Shown: positions 1 to 7,847 of the stretch, piece by piece | How positions within the stretch are numbered: position 1 is the stretch's first letter | Layout of the letters: each line of letters opens with the position of its first letter | From: Caulobacter sp. NIBR2454 | GTDB lineage: Bacteria > Pseudomonadota > Alphaproteobacteria > Caulobacterales > Caulobacteraceae | Assembly: GCF_027474405.1 (NCBI RefSeq) | Contig: NZ_CP114871.1 | Span: 3,605,001-3,669,000 of the forward strand | DNA: 64,000 nt | Direction of reading: 5' to 3' | Translations under genes and position numbers: made by a program | The notes under the pieces: generated by a model | What the model was told of the DNA's origin: nothing | Seen by the model: only the letters and a program-made list of their open reading frames with translations | The model's database searches: none

Positions 1-2152
1 CGAAACGATCGAAGATGTGCGCCTGGACGTGGAAGGGGATGCCGCGACCGGTGTCGGCCACCTGCAGCCGCATTTCGCCCACGGCGCGGGTCGCCGACAG
101 GGTGACCTTGCCGCCCTGGGGCGTCTGGAGCAGGGCGTTCTCCATCAGGTGATCGAGCACCTGGCCCAGCCGCTTTGAGTCGCCGCGGATCAGGCCGACC
201 GCGGGGTCGCAGGCCAGGTCGAGAGCGATCTTGCCGGCCTGAGCCCGCTCGATCCAGCGCGCCTCGGCGTCGGCCAAAAGGTCGTAGACACGGATGTCGC
301 TGACATCGAGGGCCATCTCGTCGGCGTCGATCTGGGCCATATCGAGCACGTCGTCGATGGAGCGGGCCAGCTGCGAGGCGGCGGTGCGGACGGCCGACAG
401 GTGGCTGCGGGCGCGCTCGGGCATGGTGTCGCCCATGTGCTCCAGCAACTCGGAATAGCCGATGATCGTGGTGAGCGGGGTGCGCAGTTCGTAGGAGACG
501 TTGCCGACGAAGTCGCGCTTGAGCCGCTGGGCCTCGGTCAGGGCCATGGAGCGGTCGTTGAGGGCCTGCTCCAGCTGGCGGGTGTCGGTGATGTCGGAGA
601 AGGCGATCAGGGTGGCGCCGTCCGGCAGGGGGCGCGACTGATAGGCGATGGTTCGGCCGTCGCTGTCCTTGATCTCGCCGCTGATCGGGGCGCGGGCCTG
701 GGGATCGGGGTCAGCGACGCGGCCCTTGAGCTCACGCCAGAACTGCAGGTCGTGGATACGGTGCTGGCAAAGCTCGACCACGCGCTCGAAATCGGCGGCG
801 GCCTCCAGATCGGCCGCGCTGACGTTCCAGAAGCCGGCGAAGGCGTCGTTGTGCAGACGCAGGCGGCCGTCGGAGCCGAACACCGAAACCGCGTCGTTCA
901 GCTTGTCGAGGGTGGCCTGCTGCACCTGGATCAGGGAGTTGTACTGGGCCTTGAGGCGCAGCTCGCCGGTGATGTCCGAATAGAGCACCAGCATGCCGCC
1001 CAGGGGGTGGGGCTGGCGCACGACTTTCAGGGTCCGGCCGTCGGGCACGGTCCACAGGTCGTCGGCCTGGGGGCGGATGTCCTCGTAGTGGCTGAGCTCG
1101 GCGGCCTTCCACTTGGCGTAGTCGACGGTCTCGGGCAGGCGGCGACGCTGGCGCAGGCGGTCGAGGATCTCGCCGTGGGTCGGGCGGTCGGCCAGCCAGG
1201 CGGGCTCCAGGCCCCACAGCTCGGCGAAGGCGGTGTTGTGGAACGACAGACGGCGCTGCTGGCTGAAGATCGCCACCGCGTCGCCGATGTGGTTCAGGGT
1301 CTCGTCGTGGGCCTCGACATGCTTCTTGAACGCCTCGCGGGTGTCCTCGAGCTCGGTGACGTCGATGCTCCACACGCCCGCGCCGCCGCCTTCCAGCGGA
1401 TCGGCGATGAATCTGAAGGCGCGGCGGCGCCCCTCGATCGGAACATGGCGGGTGGCCTCGCGGCGCTTGCCCAGATTGGCCGCCTCGCTGGCCAGGGCCT
1501 CGGCCGGGCGGTCGAAGGACAGCTGGCGCGCGGTGGCGTCGGCGAAGCTGGCGGCGCCCACGGCCCGCAGCCAGGCGGCGTTGACCCATTGCAGGGAGCC
1601 GTCGCCGCCGGCGATCCAGGCCGGGTCGGGGCGGGCGTCGAGGAAGGCGGCGAAGCGGGCGGCGGTGGGCAGGCCTTCGTCCTCGTCCAGGGCGGTGAGG
1701 CGCAGCCAGGCGATGGCGCCCGCGGCTCGGCCCTCTACCGACACCGCGCCCTTGGGCCCGCGGGCCTCGAAGGCGCACGGCTCGCCCCTGTCGAACAGGG
1801 CGCGCAGGCGCTTGGCGTGGTCCGGCTCGGCCCGCATCACGGCGTTGACCACCGCCTGGGCCTCGGGTCGGTCGATGCCGAACACGGCGGCGCAGGCGAT
1901 CAGGCTGTCGATGCCCGAGGCCAGCATGGCGTCGCCGTCGTCGATGGCGATCAGGGCGCTGTCGAAAGCCTCGGCCGAGGCCTGGGCGGCGGAGGTCAGG
2001 GTCTGGGCGTCGCGCAACTGGCGCTTGAGGGCGGCCATCTGGTCGGCGTGGCGGCGGCGCTGGGCCACGGACCACAGGGTCGAGCAGACCGCCAGGCTAA
2101 CCGCGCCAGCCGTCGCCGCCAGGATCAGATCGGACGGGCTGAGAGGAGCCAA
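1..2152 (-). CDS. divL: DivL-type sensor kinase homologue with Tyr in the H-box (3' end beyond window)
   Basis: This is a multi-PAS histidine-kinase-like protein of which about 717 residues lie in the window; it runs off the left edge inside the ATPase domain (DTGRGIPF is visible at the edge). A TTG start at 2152 is chosen because the in-frame TAA lies just upstream and no ATG precedes the hydrophobic N-terminal segment. Several PAS-like stretches fill the first 520 residues. The dimerisation motif reads GNVSYELRTPLT, so the usual phospho-acceptor His is Tyr at about residue 554. Caulobacter DivL has exactly this substitution (Tyr550) and a similar layout. There DivL is an essential polar pseudokinase that reads DivK phosphorylation and tunes CckA and hence CtrA. 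Function here is inferred from that match. The gene diverges from the metallopeptidase gene at 2243. Confidence 0.88.
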   Translation of the reverse strand, partial: MAPLSPSDLILAATAGAVSLAVCSTLWSVAQRRRHADQMAALKRQLRDAQTLTSAAQASAEAFDSALIAIDDGDAMLASGIDSLIACAAVFGIDRPEAQAVVNAVMRAEPDHAKRLRALFDRGEPCAFEARGPKGAVSVEGRAAGAIAWLRLTALDEDEGLPTAARFAAFLDARPDPAWIAGGDGSLQWVNAAWLRAVGAASFADATARQLSFDRPAEALASEAANLGKRREATRHVPIEGRRRAFRFIADPLEGGGAGVWSIDVTELEDTREAFKKHVEAHDETLNHIGDAVAIFSQQRRLSFHNTAFAELWGLEPAWLADRPTHGEILDRLRQRRRLPETVDYAKWKAAELSHYEDIRPQADDLWTVPDGRTLKVVRQPHPLGGMLVLYSDITGELRLKAQYNSLIQVQQATLDKLNDAVSVFGSDGRLRLHNDAFAGFWNVSAADLEAAADFERVVELCQHRIHDLQFWRELKGRVADPDPQARAPISGEIKDSDGRTIAYQSRPLPDGATLIAFSDITDTRQLEQALNDRSMALTEAQRLKRDFVGNVSYELRTPLTTIIGYSELLEHMGDTMPERARSHLSAVRTAASQLARSIDDVLDMAQIDADEMALDVSDIRVYDLLADAEARWIERAQAGKIALDLACDPAVGLIRGDSKRLGQVLDHLMENALLQTPQGGKVTLSATRAVGEMRLQVADTGRGIPFHVQAHIFDRF

Positions 2153-2242
2153 GGGCGGTCCACGGGCAAGCTGCGAATCAGGAAATTAAGCTTAAGCCGC
2201 ATCTGCGCCGCTGGCGAACGCTGAGGAACGGGTTATCTGCAG

Positions 2243-2650
2243 ATGATGACCGACTGGACCAAGGCCCGCGCGCCGGGACTCGACGACTTCGCCCGCCTCG
2301 CCCAAGCCGCCTTTGAAGCGCTGCCGGCGGAGGTGCGCCAGCTGACCGGCGAGGTGCTGTTCCGCATCGAGGATTTCGCCGACGAGGCGACCCTGGACGA
2401 GATGGGGATCGAGGACCCCTTCGAGCTCACCGGCCTGTATCGCGGGGTCGACATCGGGCGACGCTCGTTCCTGGGGCCCGCGCCCGAGGCGGCCATGGTG
2501 TTTCTCTATCGCCGGCCGATCCTGGACGAGTGGGCCGACCGCGGCGACCTGGAGTTGGGCCAGCTGATCGAGCACGTGCTGGTCCACGAGATCGGCCATC
2601 ATTTCGGCCTGTCCGACGATGACATCCACCGGATTGAGGACGAGGGCTAG
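2243..2650 (+). CDS. Small zinc metallopeptidase-fold protein (HExxHxxGxxD)
   Basis: A 135-residue soluble protein with a C-terminal HEIGHHFGLSDDD motif (first His at about 115), the HExxHxxGxxD signature of the small zincin family that Pfam calls a possibly inactivated or minimal metallopeptidase (formerly DUF1025). No signal peptide is visible, so it should be cytoplasmic. Two ATGs stand in tandem (2243 and 2246) and either could be the start; the only purine-rich stretch upstream (GAGGA near 2222) is rather far. The stop codon overlaps the stop of the convergent sirtuin gene through a shared CTAG. The substrate is unknown. Members of this family are common beside core genes in alphaproteobacteria. 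Confidence 0.8.
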   Translation: MMTDWTKARAPGLDDFARLAQAAFEALPAEVRQLTGEVLFRIEDFADEATLDEMGIEDPFELTGLYRGVDIGRRSFLGPAPEAAMVFLYRRPILDEWADRGDLELGQLIEHVLVHEIGHHFGLSDDDIHRIEDEG

Positions 2651-3348
2651 CCCCTCAACACTTCCTCCACCCAGGCCGGGACGATCTCGGTCGCTGGGCC
2701 GTAGCGGCGCTCGTCGAAGGCGAAGGCGTTCTGGGAGGGCTCCAGGTTCAACTCGCAGGTGCGTATGCCCCACGACCGGGCCTGGGAGACCAGGCCCGCC
2801 GCCGGATAGACCGAGCCCGAGGTGCCCAGGGACACGAACAGGTCCGCCTGCGAAAGCTCCTCGTCGATCATGTCCAGGCCTAGCGGCGTCTCGCCGAACC
2901 AGACCACGTCGGGCCGCAGCAGGCCCGCCCGGCCGCATTCGGGGCAGGCGCGATCCTGGGTGAGGGGCGCCGCGTCGTCGAAGATGACGCGGCAATGGCC
3001 GCAGCGGGTGCGGAACACCTGGCCATGCATGTGATGCACCGCCCGGGCGCCGCCGCGTTCGTGCAAGTTGTCGACGTTCTGGGTGCAGAGAAACAGCCGC
3101 CAGCCCCGCGCCGCCAGTTCCTGCTCCAGCCGGGCGACGGCGAAGTGGGCGGCGTTGGGTTCGGCGTCGCCGTGGTTCTCGCGACGCATGGAATAGAAGG
3201 CCAGCACCTTGTCCGGGTCGCGGGCGTAGCCCTGGGGCGTGGCCACCTCGTTCAGGTCGAAGCGGGTCCATAGCCCGCCTTTGTCGCGGAAGGTGCCAAG
3301 GCCGCTTTCGGCGGAGACCCCGGCTCCGGTCAGGAGGAAGATACGCAA
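2647..3348 (-). CDS. cobB: NAD-dependent protein deacylase, sirtuin class III (CobB-like)
   Basis: A sirtuin of about 233 residues that should remove acyl groups from lysines using NAD. Visible motifs are GAGVSAESG (8-16), TQNVDNLHERGG, the HMHG catalytic His, and two zinc-binding Cys pairs (CGHC and CPECG). Tyr52 and Arg55 in FYSMRR match the pair that gives class III sirtuins their preference for succinyl or malonyl groups, so desuccinylase activity is inferred. A TTG start at 3348 is preferred over the TTG 21 bases upstream because GGAG lies nine bases ahead of it and sirtuins often start directly with such a beta strand (MRIFLLTGAGVS). It converges on the zincin gene with a four-base overlap. 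Confidence 0.88.
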   Translation of the reverse strand: MRIFLLTGAGVSAESGLGTFRDKGGLWTRFDLNEVATPQGYARDPDKVLAFYSMRRENHGDAEPNAAHFAVARLEQELAARGWRLFLCTQNVDNLHERGGARAVHHMHGQVFRTRCGHCRVIFDDAAPLTQDRACPECGRAGLLRPDVVWFGETPLGLDMIDEELSQADLFVSLGTSGSVYPAAGLVSQARSWGIRTCELNLEPSQNAFAFDERRYGPATEIVPAWVEEVLRG

Positions 3349-3490
3349 GTTTTTGACTCCAGAGCCCAAATTACAAACGTGACGCTGCCGTCATTTTCAT
3401 TTGACCGTCGATATTTTTGGGCGGATTGTTTCGAAAGCCAGAGGTTCCAAGCAAGCGGACCCGCCTTTGAAGGGCCAAAAGGAGCGCGCC

Positions 3491-4618
3491 GTGACCGACA
3501 AGAACATCACCAAGGACGCCATGTACGACGCGGTTGCGCCGGACGATTTCGAGTCGATGCTCGATCTTGATCGGTACAACAACCGCTCCACGGCCTTCGA
3601 CAAGATCATCTCGGCGACCCACGATCACTTCTGGGACCCGCTGGACAAGGCCTATATCGATTTCGACGAGCCCTTCGACATGGAGAACCAGGCGCTGGTT
3701 CCCGAAGAGCTGGTGATCGCCCTGTCCACCGACTACGTGTCCGACCACCTTTCGGACCCCAAGCAGCGCATCCGCTTCATCAACCAGTCGGTGCTGCGCA
3801 GCTTTTCTTCGATCCTGCACGGCGAGCAGGGCGCGCTGAACCTGTCGGCCAGCCTCTGCCACGTGCTGAAGGACCAGGGCGCGCAGGAATACGCCGCCAA
3901 CCAGACCCGTGAAGAAGCCCGCCACGTCACGGCCTTCGCCAAGTACATCAAGGCCCGCTGGGGCCGCCCGGTGGAATGCGGCCCGGCCCTGAAGACCCTG
4001 CTGGTCGAGATCATCGGCGCGCCGGAGGTCTACAAGAAGATCATCGGCATGCAGATGCTGGTCGAGGGCCTGGCCATGGGCGCCTTCGCCACCTTCTTCA
4101 ACCAGATCAATGATCCGCTGGGCAAGAAGCTGCTGCAGCTGGTGATGACGGACGAGGCCTTCCACCACAAGTTCGGGAAGATCTGGGCCGACCGCACCGT
4201 GCCCAAGCTGAGCCCCGAAGAGCACAACATCATCGAGGACTGGGCGGCGCACTGCTTCCAGACCCTGCTGTTCAACCTCGTCTCGCCGCACCAGCAGCGC
4301 GACCTCTACGCCGAATTCGGGCTCGATCCGGACAAGGTGGTCGAGGAGTACGGGAAGATCATGACCGACGACCTGCGTCGGGAGAACATGAAGGAGCAGA
4401 CCAACATCTTCCGGGTGCTGGTGAAGACCCTGCTCAACGCCGGCATCATCACCGACCGGACCCGCGCCTTCTACGCCATGTACGTCGACATCGACGAGCT
4501 GAAGGCCGAGGGCGACCGCATGGTCGGCGACGACATCGCCGAGGACGGCATCCGCTATCTGCAGGCGATCAACTTCAAGGATCGCCCGGTGGCGGCGGTG
4601 AGCATCGCCGCCGAGTAG
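3491..4618 (+). CDS. Ferritin-like di-iron carboxylate protein
   Basis: A protein of about 375 residues made mostly of helices. It carries motifs typical of four-helix di-iron proteins: HGEQGAL, EEARH (ExxRH form), EGLAM and DEAFHH (ExxH form). These could supply the carboxylate and His ligands of a di-iron centre like those in ribonucleotide reductase R2, fatty-acid desaturases or AurF-type oxygenases. The substrate is not predictable. A GTG start at 3491 is preferred because AAAAGGAG sits just upstream; an open frame extends to 3401 without support. No signal peptide is seen. It stands alone between the sirtuin gene (divergent) and a terminator at 4641. Confidence 0.72.
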   Translation: MTDKNITKDAMYDAVAPDDFESMLDLDRYNNRSTAFDKIISATHDHFWDPLDKAYIDFDEPFDMENQALVPEELVIALSTDYVSDHLSDPKQRIRFINQSVLRSFSSILHGEQGALNLSASLCHVLKDQGAQEYAANQTREEARHVTAFAKYIKARWGRPVECGPALKTLLVEIIGAPEVYKKIIGMQMLVEGLAMGAFATFFNQINDPLGKKLLQLVMTDEAFHHKFGKIWADRTVPKLSPEEHNIIEDWAAHCFQTLLFNLVSPHQQRDLYAEFGLDPDKVVEEYGKIMTDDLRRENMKEQTNIFRVLVKTLLNAGIITDRTRAFYAMYVDIDELKAEGDRMVGDDIAEDGIRYLQAINFKDRPVAAVSIAAE

Positions 4619-4640
4619 GCGTCAGCCAACCACCTAAAGC

Positions 4641-4674
4641 AGCGCCCCGTCGGAACCCCGGCGGGGCGCTTTGC
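4641..4674 (+). terminator. Rho-independent terminator after the di-iron gene
   Basis: A perfect nine-base-pair stem (AGCGCCCCG paired with CGGGGCGCT) around a 12-base loop, followed by a short TTT run. It lies 23 bases after the stop at 4618 and before the first lipocalin gene. Confidence 0.75.
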
Positions 4675-4705
4675 GTTGGCCCGTCCCATGCTTAAAGGAT
4701 GGCCG

Positions 4706-5233
4706 ATGCGCATTTCCCCCTTCGCCGGCCTCGCGGCGGGCCTCGTTTTCTCAACCTCCGCCCTCGCGGCCGCCCCGCCGCCGAGCAAGCCGGTGCCGGA
4801 AAAGTTCTACAGCGGCCGCTGGTACGAGGTGGCGCGCCTGCCCAACGCCGGGCAGCGCAATTGCGAGGCGCCGTCCACGGTGTTCACCCAGTCGGGCGCC
4901 GGGGCCTTCACCGTCGTCCAGACCTGTCGCCAGGGATCGGCGGCCGGCAAGGCCAAGGTATTCAACACCACCGGCAAGGTCGTGCAGGCCAGCCGCAACG
5001 CCAAGTTCTCCATGAGCTTCCTGGGCGGGCTGAAGAAGCAGGAATACTGGGTGCTGGACCGGGCCGACGACCAGTCGTGGGCGCTGATGGCCACGCCGGG
5101 CGGCAACTTCATCTGGCTGCTGTCGCGTGCGGCGGTGATGAGCCCGGCGGCCAAGGCCGCCGCCCTGGCCCGTATCAAGGCCCTGGGTTATCCGGTCGAT
5201 CGGCTGGAATATCCGCAACAGCCGCCTGCCTGA
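4706..5233 (+). CDS. Exported lipocalin family protein
   Basis: A lipocalin of 175 residues with a cleavable signal peptide (MRISPFAGLAAG..., ALA-A cleavage region near residue 22). The bacterial Blc-like lipocalin signature YSGRWYEVARLPN follows, with later strands containing YWVLDRADD and IWLLSR. It probably binds a lipid or small hydrophobic ligand in the periplasm. The ATG at 4706 is favoured by AAAGGA six bases upstream; upstream in-frame starts would spoil the signal peptide. A related but lipidated copy follows directly (stop at 5233, next start at 5244), so the pair looks like an old tandem duplication in one transcript. Unlike the second copy it has no lipobox. Confidence 0.85.
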   Translation: MRISPFAGLAAGLVFSTSALAAAPPPSKPVPEKFYSGRWYEVARLPNAGQRNCEAPSTVFTQSGAGAFTVVQTCRQGSAAGKAKVFNTTGKVVQASRNAKFSMSFLGGLKKQEYWVLDRADDQSWALMATPGGNFIWLLSRAAVMSPAAKAAALARIKALGYPVDRLEYPQQPPA

Positions 5234-5243
5234 GGATCACCCC

Positions 5244-5795
5244 GTGCGCATCCGCTCCGCCCTATCTGTCGCCGCCGCGCTCCTCGCCGGCCTGACCGCC
5301 GCCTGTATGGGCGGGCCGAGCGGCAACGCCAATGTCCCCGAGCCGGCCGAGCCCGTGGCCCTGAACCGCTATCTGGGCGTCTGGTACGAGATCGCGCGCT
5401 ATGAGCAGCGCTTCGAAAAAGGCTGCGAGGGCGTCACCGCCGAATACACCCTGCGGCCGGACGGCATGGTGGGGGTCAAGAACACCTGCCGCGAGGGCGC
5501 GCCCGACGGCCCGGTCAAGGTCGCCGACGGCAAGGCCAAGGTGGTCGAGGGGTCCAAAGGCGCCAAGCTGAAGGTGTCGTTCTTCGGCCCGTTCTTCGGC
5601 GACTACTGGGTGCTGGACCGCGCGGAGGACTACAGCTGGTCCATCGTCGGCGAGGGCTCAGGCAGGTACCTGTGGATTCTGTCCAGGGAGCCGGTCCTCT
5701 CGGACGCCGAACGCGACGCCCTGATCGGGCGGGTCAAGGCGATGGGCTACGACACGGGGATGCTGAAGATCGTGAAGCAGCCGCCGGGGGACTAG
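5244..5795 (+). CDS. blc: Outer-membrane lipocalin lipoprotein (Blc-like)
   Basis: A lipocalin of 183 residues with a lipoprotein signal ending in LTAAC, so Cys21 would be lipidated. The lipocalin motif is LGVWYEIARYEQRFEKGC, followed by a Cys pair seen in Blc-type proteins and the strands DYWVLDRAEDYSW and YLWILSREP. It should sit on the outer membrane and bind fatty acids or lysophospholipids. The GTG start at 5244 has GAGGA overlapping the stop of the preceding lipocalin, which suggests coupled translation. The next Asp after the lipidated Cys is absent (CMGG), so no inner-membrane retention signal is seen. Its stop overlaps the convergent low-G+C gene through CTAG. Confidence 0.88.
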   Translation: MRIRSALSVAAALLAGLTAACMGGPSGNANVPEPAEPVALNRYLGVWYEIARYEQRFEKGCEGVTAEYTLRPDGMVGVKNTCREGAPDGPVKVADGKAKVVEGSKGAKLKVSFFGPFFGDYWVLDRAEDYSWSIVGEGSGRYLWILSREPVLSDAERDALIGRVKAMGYDTGMLKIVKQPPGD

Positions 5796-6757
5796 ATCAG
5801 CTTCTCATAGGCAACGCGCAGAATCGCCAAGATATCATCGGTGTCGGTGTCACCAACCGCGTCCCACATCTCTTGAACATTCATGCGGTTGGTGGCCACT
5901 TCGCCGTGGAAAAGAATTTCCCAACCCGACGAGCCGCAAGTCAGGGCTACAATGGTCCCACCATCGAGATCAACAGACGTAAAGGCTGGCTTCACGGCCA
6001 GCTCCATCCGCCGCGTCGCCTCCCCACCCACTGAGGTGATCGCACCTTGGGTTAGGACAACGTTGGTTAGCAGGCCAAGAGCACGCTTCTTTTTGTGATC
6101 TTTGTCTTTTAAAGAAAATGCTCGCACAAGCAACTGATACGAAAGAAGCAGGTTGTTCCTATAACTTTCAAGATAAGCGTTTCTATCTAAGTTTTCCTGC
6201 TTTGCAGTATCTATCAATGCATTGCAATGCGCCGCTCGAACATCGGCGACTAGATCTATTTTGCTGAGTTCGTCCGGGCTAAACGCCACTTTCATTGTCG
6301 CAGCTAGCTCGTGCTCCATGAATTTCTGAGTAATATGGGTGATTTCATGGAAAACATATAAGGCTACAGCTTGTCTAATTATCTCTTCGAGGGCGCCCGG
6401 CGACTCTCCCGGCTCAATAGGGAATAGATTTTCAACAGCCGAAGAAATCGACCTTAGATAGTTTGCATTAAACAAAACCTCGAAGTTCTCAGGATCGGAT
6501 TTGAAACCCGCATCGCCAAGGCCTTCGCTTACCACAAGGTTATTTGCTGAAAGGATAGCCACAACCGGCTCAAGGGGCGCAGCCAGGGCGGGGTTCCGGT
6601 CTCTCCACCATTGTCGGGCAAAAAGCGCGTCGGCTCGCACTTGATTCAAGATTCGAGTGAGAACGTCAGAGCGTTCTTCATTCGCAACTTCTGGAACCTG
6701 GAGAGGCGCTTCAACCGAATCGCCCTCAGCTTCCTTTTCAGGATTACCAACCGACAT
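5792..6757 (-). CDS. Uncharacterised protein with HExxH zincin motif, low-G+C region
   Basis: A 321-residue protein that I do not recognise. It has an acidic N-terminus, then a long helical segment ending in YVFHEITHITQKF (HExxH) and, about 35 residues later, DLVADVRAAH. The latter resembles the ExxAD third-ligand motif of gluzincins but with Asp first. No signal peptide or membrane segment is seen. The ATG at 6757 is chosen because GAGAGG lies seven bases upstream; the GTG two codons earlier is too close to it. Base composition and codon use are clearly more A+T-rich than in neighbours on both sides, which suggests transfer. The HExxH plus acidic-Ala-Asp pattern resembles Lit-type (U49) peptidases in outline only. 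It could instead be an inactive relative. Confidence 0.6.
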   Translation of the reverse strand: MSVGNPEKEAEGDSVEAPLQVPEVANEERSDVLTRILNQVRADALFARQWWRDRNPALAAPLEPVVAILSANNLVVSEGLGDAGFKSDPENFEVLFNANYLRSISSAVENLFPIEPGESPGALEEIIRQAVALYVFHEITHITQKFMEHELAATMKVAFSPDELSKIDLVADVRAAHCNALIDTAKQENLDRNAYLESYRNNLLLSYQLLVRAFSLKDKDHKKKRALGLLTNVVLTQGAITSVGGEATRRMELAVKPAFTSVDLDGGTIVALTCGSSGWEILFHGEVATNRMNVQEMWDAVGDTDTDDILAILRVAYEKLI

Positions 6758-6823
6758 GAACACGCCTCTCGTGCGCTGGAAGTTGCATCCGGAGAGGCCT
6801 GCCGCGCGAATTTCAGTCAGAAC

Positions 6824-6903
6824 TTATATTAATTATACCGCTGTCACAAAAATTGTTCCGAATAGGCAACTTTTTTTGGCGACGAGAATTGATCGGTTAA
6901 TAA
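6824..6903. promoter_or_regulatory. A+T-rich divergent promoter region of the low-G+C pair
   Basis: The 208-base gap between the two divergent genes is markedly A+T-rich. On the minus strand TATAAT stands about 75 bases ahead of the start at 6757, with no convincing -35 at the usual distance. On the plus strand TTGGCG (6876-6881) and TAATAA (6898-6903) are separated by 16 bases and lie about 60 bases ahead of the gene at 6966. The assignment is by motif only. Confidence 0.35.
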
Positions 6904-6965
6904 CTTGTGCGAGATTGGGCGAGCGCATATACGCACGGCGGCACGCGCAAGGGGACGATGGGACG

Positions 6966-7325
6966 ATGACCGACTCAGAGAAGGCTCAACTTCTCGTGCG
7001 GGGAATCGCTGTAGCAGGCTCTGGCTCGCAATGGACGCTTCTCGGCACAAGTCAGAAGGACGCTGCAGAGAAAGTTGCAACCGCTCGAGGTGCTTCTGCG
7101 CGCCTTAACGCTTGGTCAGACTCGTGCTTCATCCGCTCTGAAGACGTAACCGTGGTTGCTGCTCGGAAAGTTGAAGAACCAGTAGCGCCCGCAAAGAAGG
7201 CGCGCCAGGTCAACGGCGTCAGCAAGGCTCTCTCGCCTGCCTATTGCGACATGTTTGGCGCGCTTTCAGCCGATTTTATCTCCGTTGGATCAGCGTTGGC
7301 AGCTTCCAACCTTCCTCGTAAGTAG
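6966..7325 (+). CDS. Hypothetical protein of 119 residues, partner of the HExxH gene
   Basis: A small soluble protein with no recognised family. It begins MTDSEKAQLLVRGIAVAGSG and is followed by a charged Ala-rich middle and a Ser/Ala-rich C-terminus. The ATG at 6966 is chosen because GGGACG precedes it; the frame stays open further upstream, but that part overlaps the divergent gene and has no start signal. Its composition is intermediate between the A+T-rich neighbour and the core genome. It is divergent from the HExxH protein and ends 60 bases before mmcB. It may be that protein's partner or regulator, but nothing in the sequence proves this, and the frame could be spurious. Confidence 0.4.
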   Translation: MTDSEKAQLLVRGIAVAGSGSQWTLLGTSQKDAAEKVATARGASARLNAWSDSCFIRSEDVTVVAARKVEEPVAPAKKARQVNGVSKALSPAYCDMFGALSADFISVGSALAASNLPRK

Positions 7326-7361
7326 CGCTAAAACCTACGCTCTTCCCGCCGCTTGCCACAC

Positions 7362-7376
7362 GAACATATCCGGAAC
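7362..7376. promoter_or_regulatory. LexA (SOS) box upstream of mmcB
   Basis: GAAC-N7-GAAC, which on the other strand is GTTC-N7-GTTC, the LexA operator form of alphaproteobacteria. It ends 11 bases before the mmcB start, so bound repressor would block initiation. mmcB is a known SOS gene in Caulobacter, so site and gene support each other. Confidence 0.75.
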
Positions 7377-7387
7377 AAAATGGCCGG

Positions 7388-7843
7388 ATGGACGTGGCTG
7401 TCACCTTCATTTCGCGCCCGGAGACCACCGCGTCGGTGACGCGGGGGGCGGCGCGGCTGCTGATCGGGTTGGGCTATGCGCCCCTGGCGGAAGTGCGGCT
7501 GCCCAATGGGCGGCGGGCGGACCTGATGGCCATGGGCCGCAAGGGTGAGCTGGTGATCGTGGAGGTGAAGTCGGGGATCGACGACTTCCGCACCGACCGC
7601 AAGTGGGGCGAGTACGCGCCCTATTGCGACGCCTTCTATTTCGCGGTGTCGCCGGACTTTCCAGACGGCGTGCTGCCGGACGAGCCGGGGCTGATCGTCG
7701 CCGACGCCTTTGGCGGGGCCGTGGTGCGCGAGGCGGGGGCCGCGCCCCTGGCGGGAGCGCGGCGCAAGGCCTTGACCATCGCGTTCGGCCGGCTGGCGGC
7801 CCTGAGGGCGGCTGGCGTCCAGGCCGAGACCCTGGACGCCTGA
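7388..7843 (+). CDS. mmcB: MmcB family DNA-repair protein
   Basis: A 151-residue protein matching the MmcB family of alphaproteobacteria. Visible motifs are RADLMAMGRKGELVIVEVKSG followed by DFRTDRKW. The D...ExK arrangement fits a PD-(D/E)xK nuclease-like fold. In Caulobacter mmcB is induced by DNA damage and acts in mitomycin C tolerance together with the ImuA-ImuB-DnaE2 mutagenesis pathway. A LexA box lies directly upstream here. The start at 7388 has a weak ribosome site, which is common for short leaders. It converges on the ChaN-like gene with a four-base gap. Confidence 0.88.
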   Translation: MDVAVTFISRPETTASVTRGAARLLIGLGYAPLAEVRLPNGRRADLMAMGRKGELVIVEVKSGIDDFRTDRKWGEYAPYCDAFYFAVSPDFPDGVLPDEPGLIVADAFGGAVVREAGAAPLAGARRKALTIAFGRLAALRAAGVQAETLDA

Positions 7844-7847
7844 ATTC

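Noticed and set aside
2186..2195. TTAAGCTTAA palindrome upstream of divL as a CtrA site
   Set aside because: CtrA sites have TTAA halves seven bases apart; here only two bases separate them.
401..2224. Long plus-strand open frame across the divL region
   Set aside because: Its translation is Gly/Ala/Gln-rich without motifs and mirrors the real kinase on the other strand; such antisense frames are common in high-G+C DNA.
2216..2229. GAAC repeat near the divL start as a LexA box
   Set aside because: The spacing is six bases, not seven, and the second position is not conserved with the known operator.
6657..6965. Upstream extension of the hypothetical gene at 6966
   Set aside because: It overlaps the start of the divergent HExxH gene, has no ribosome site, and its composition looks non-coding.
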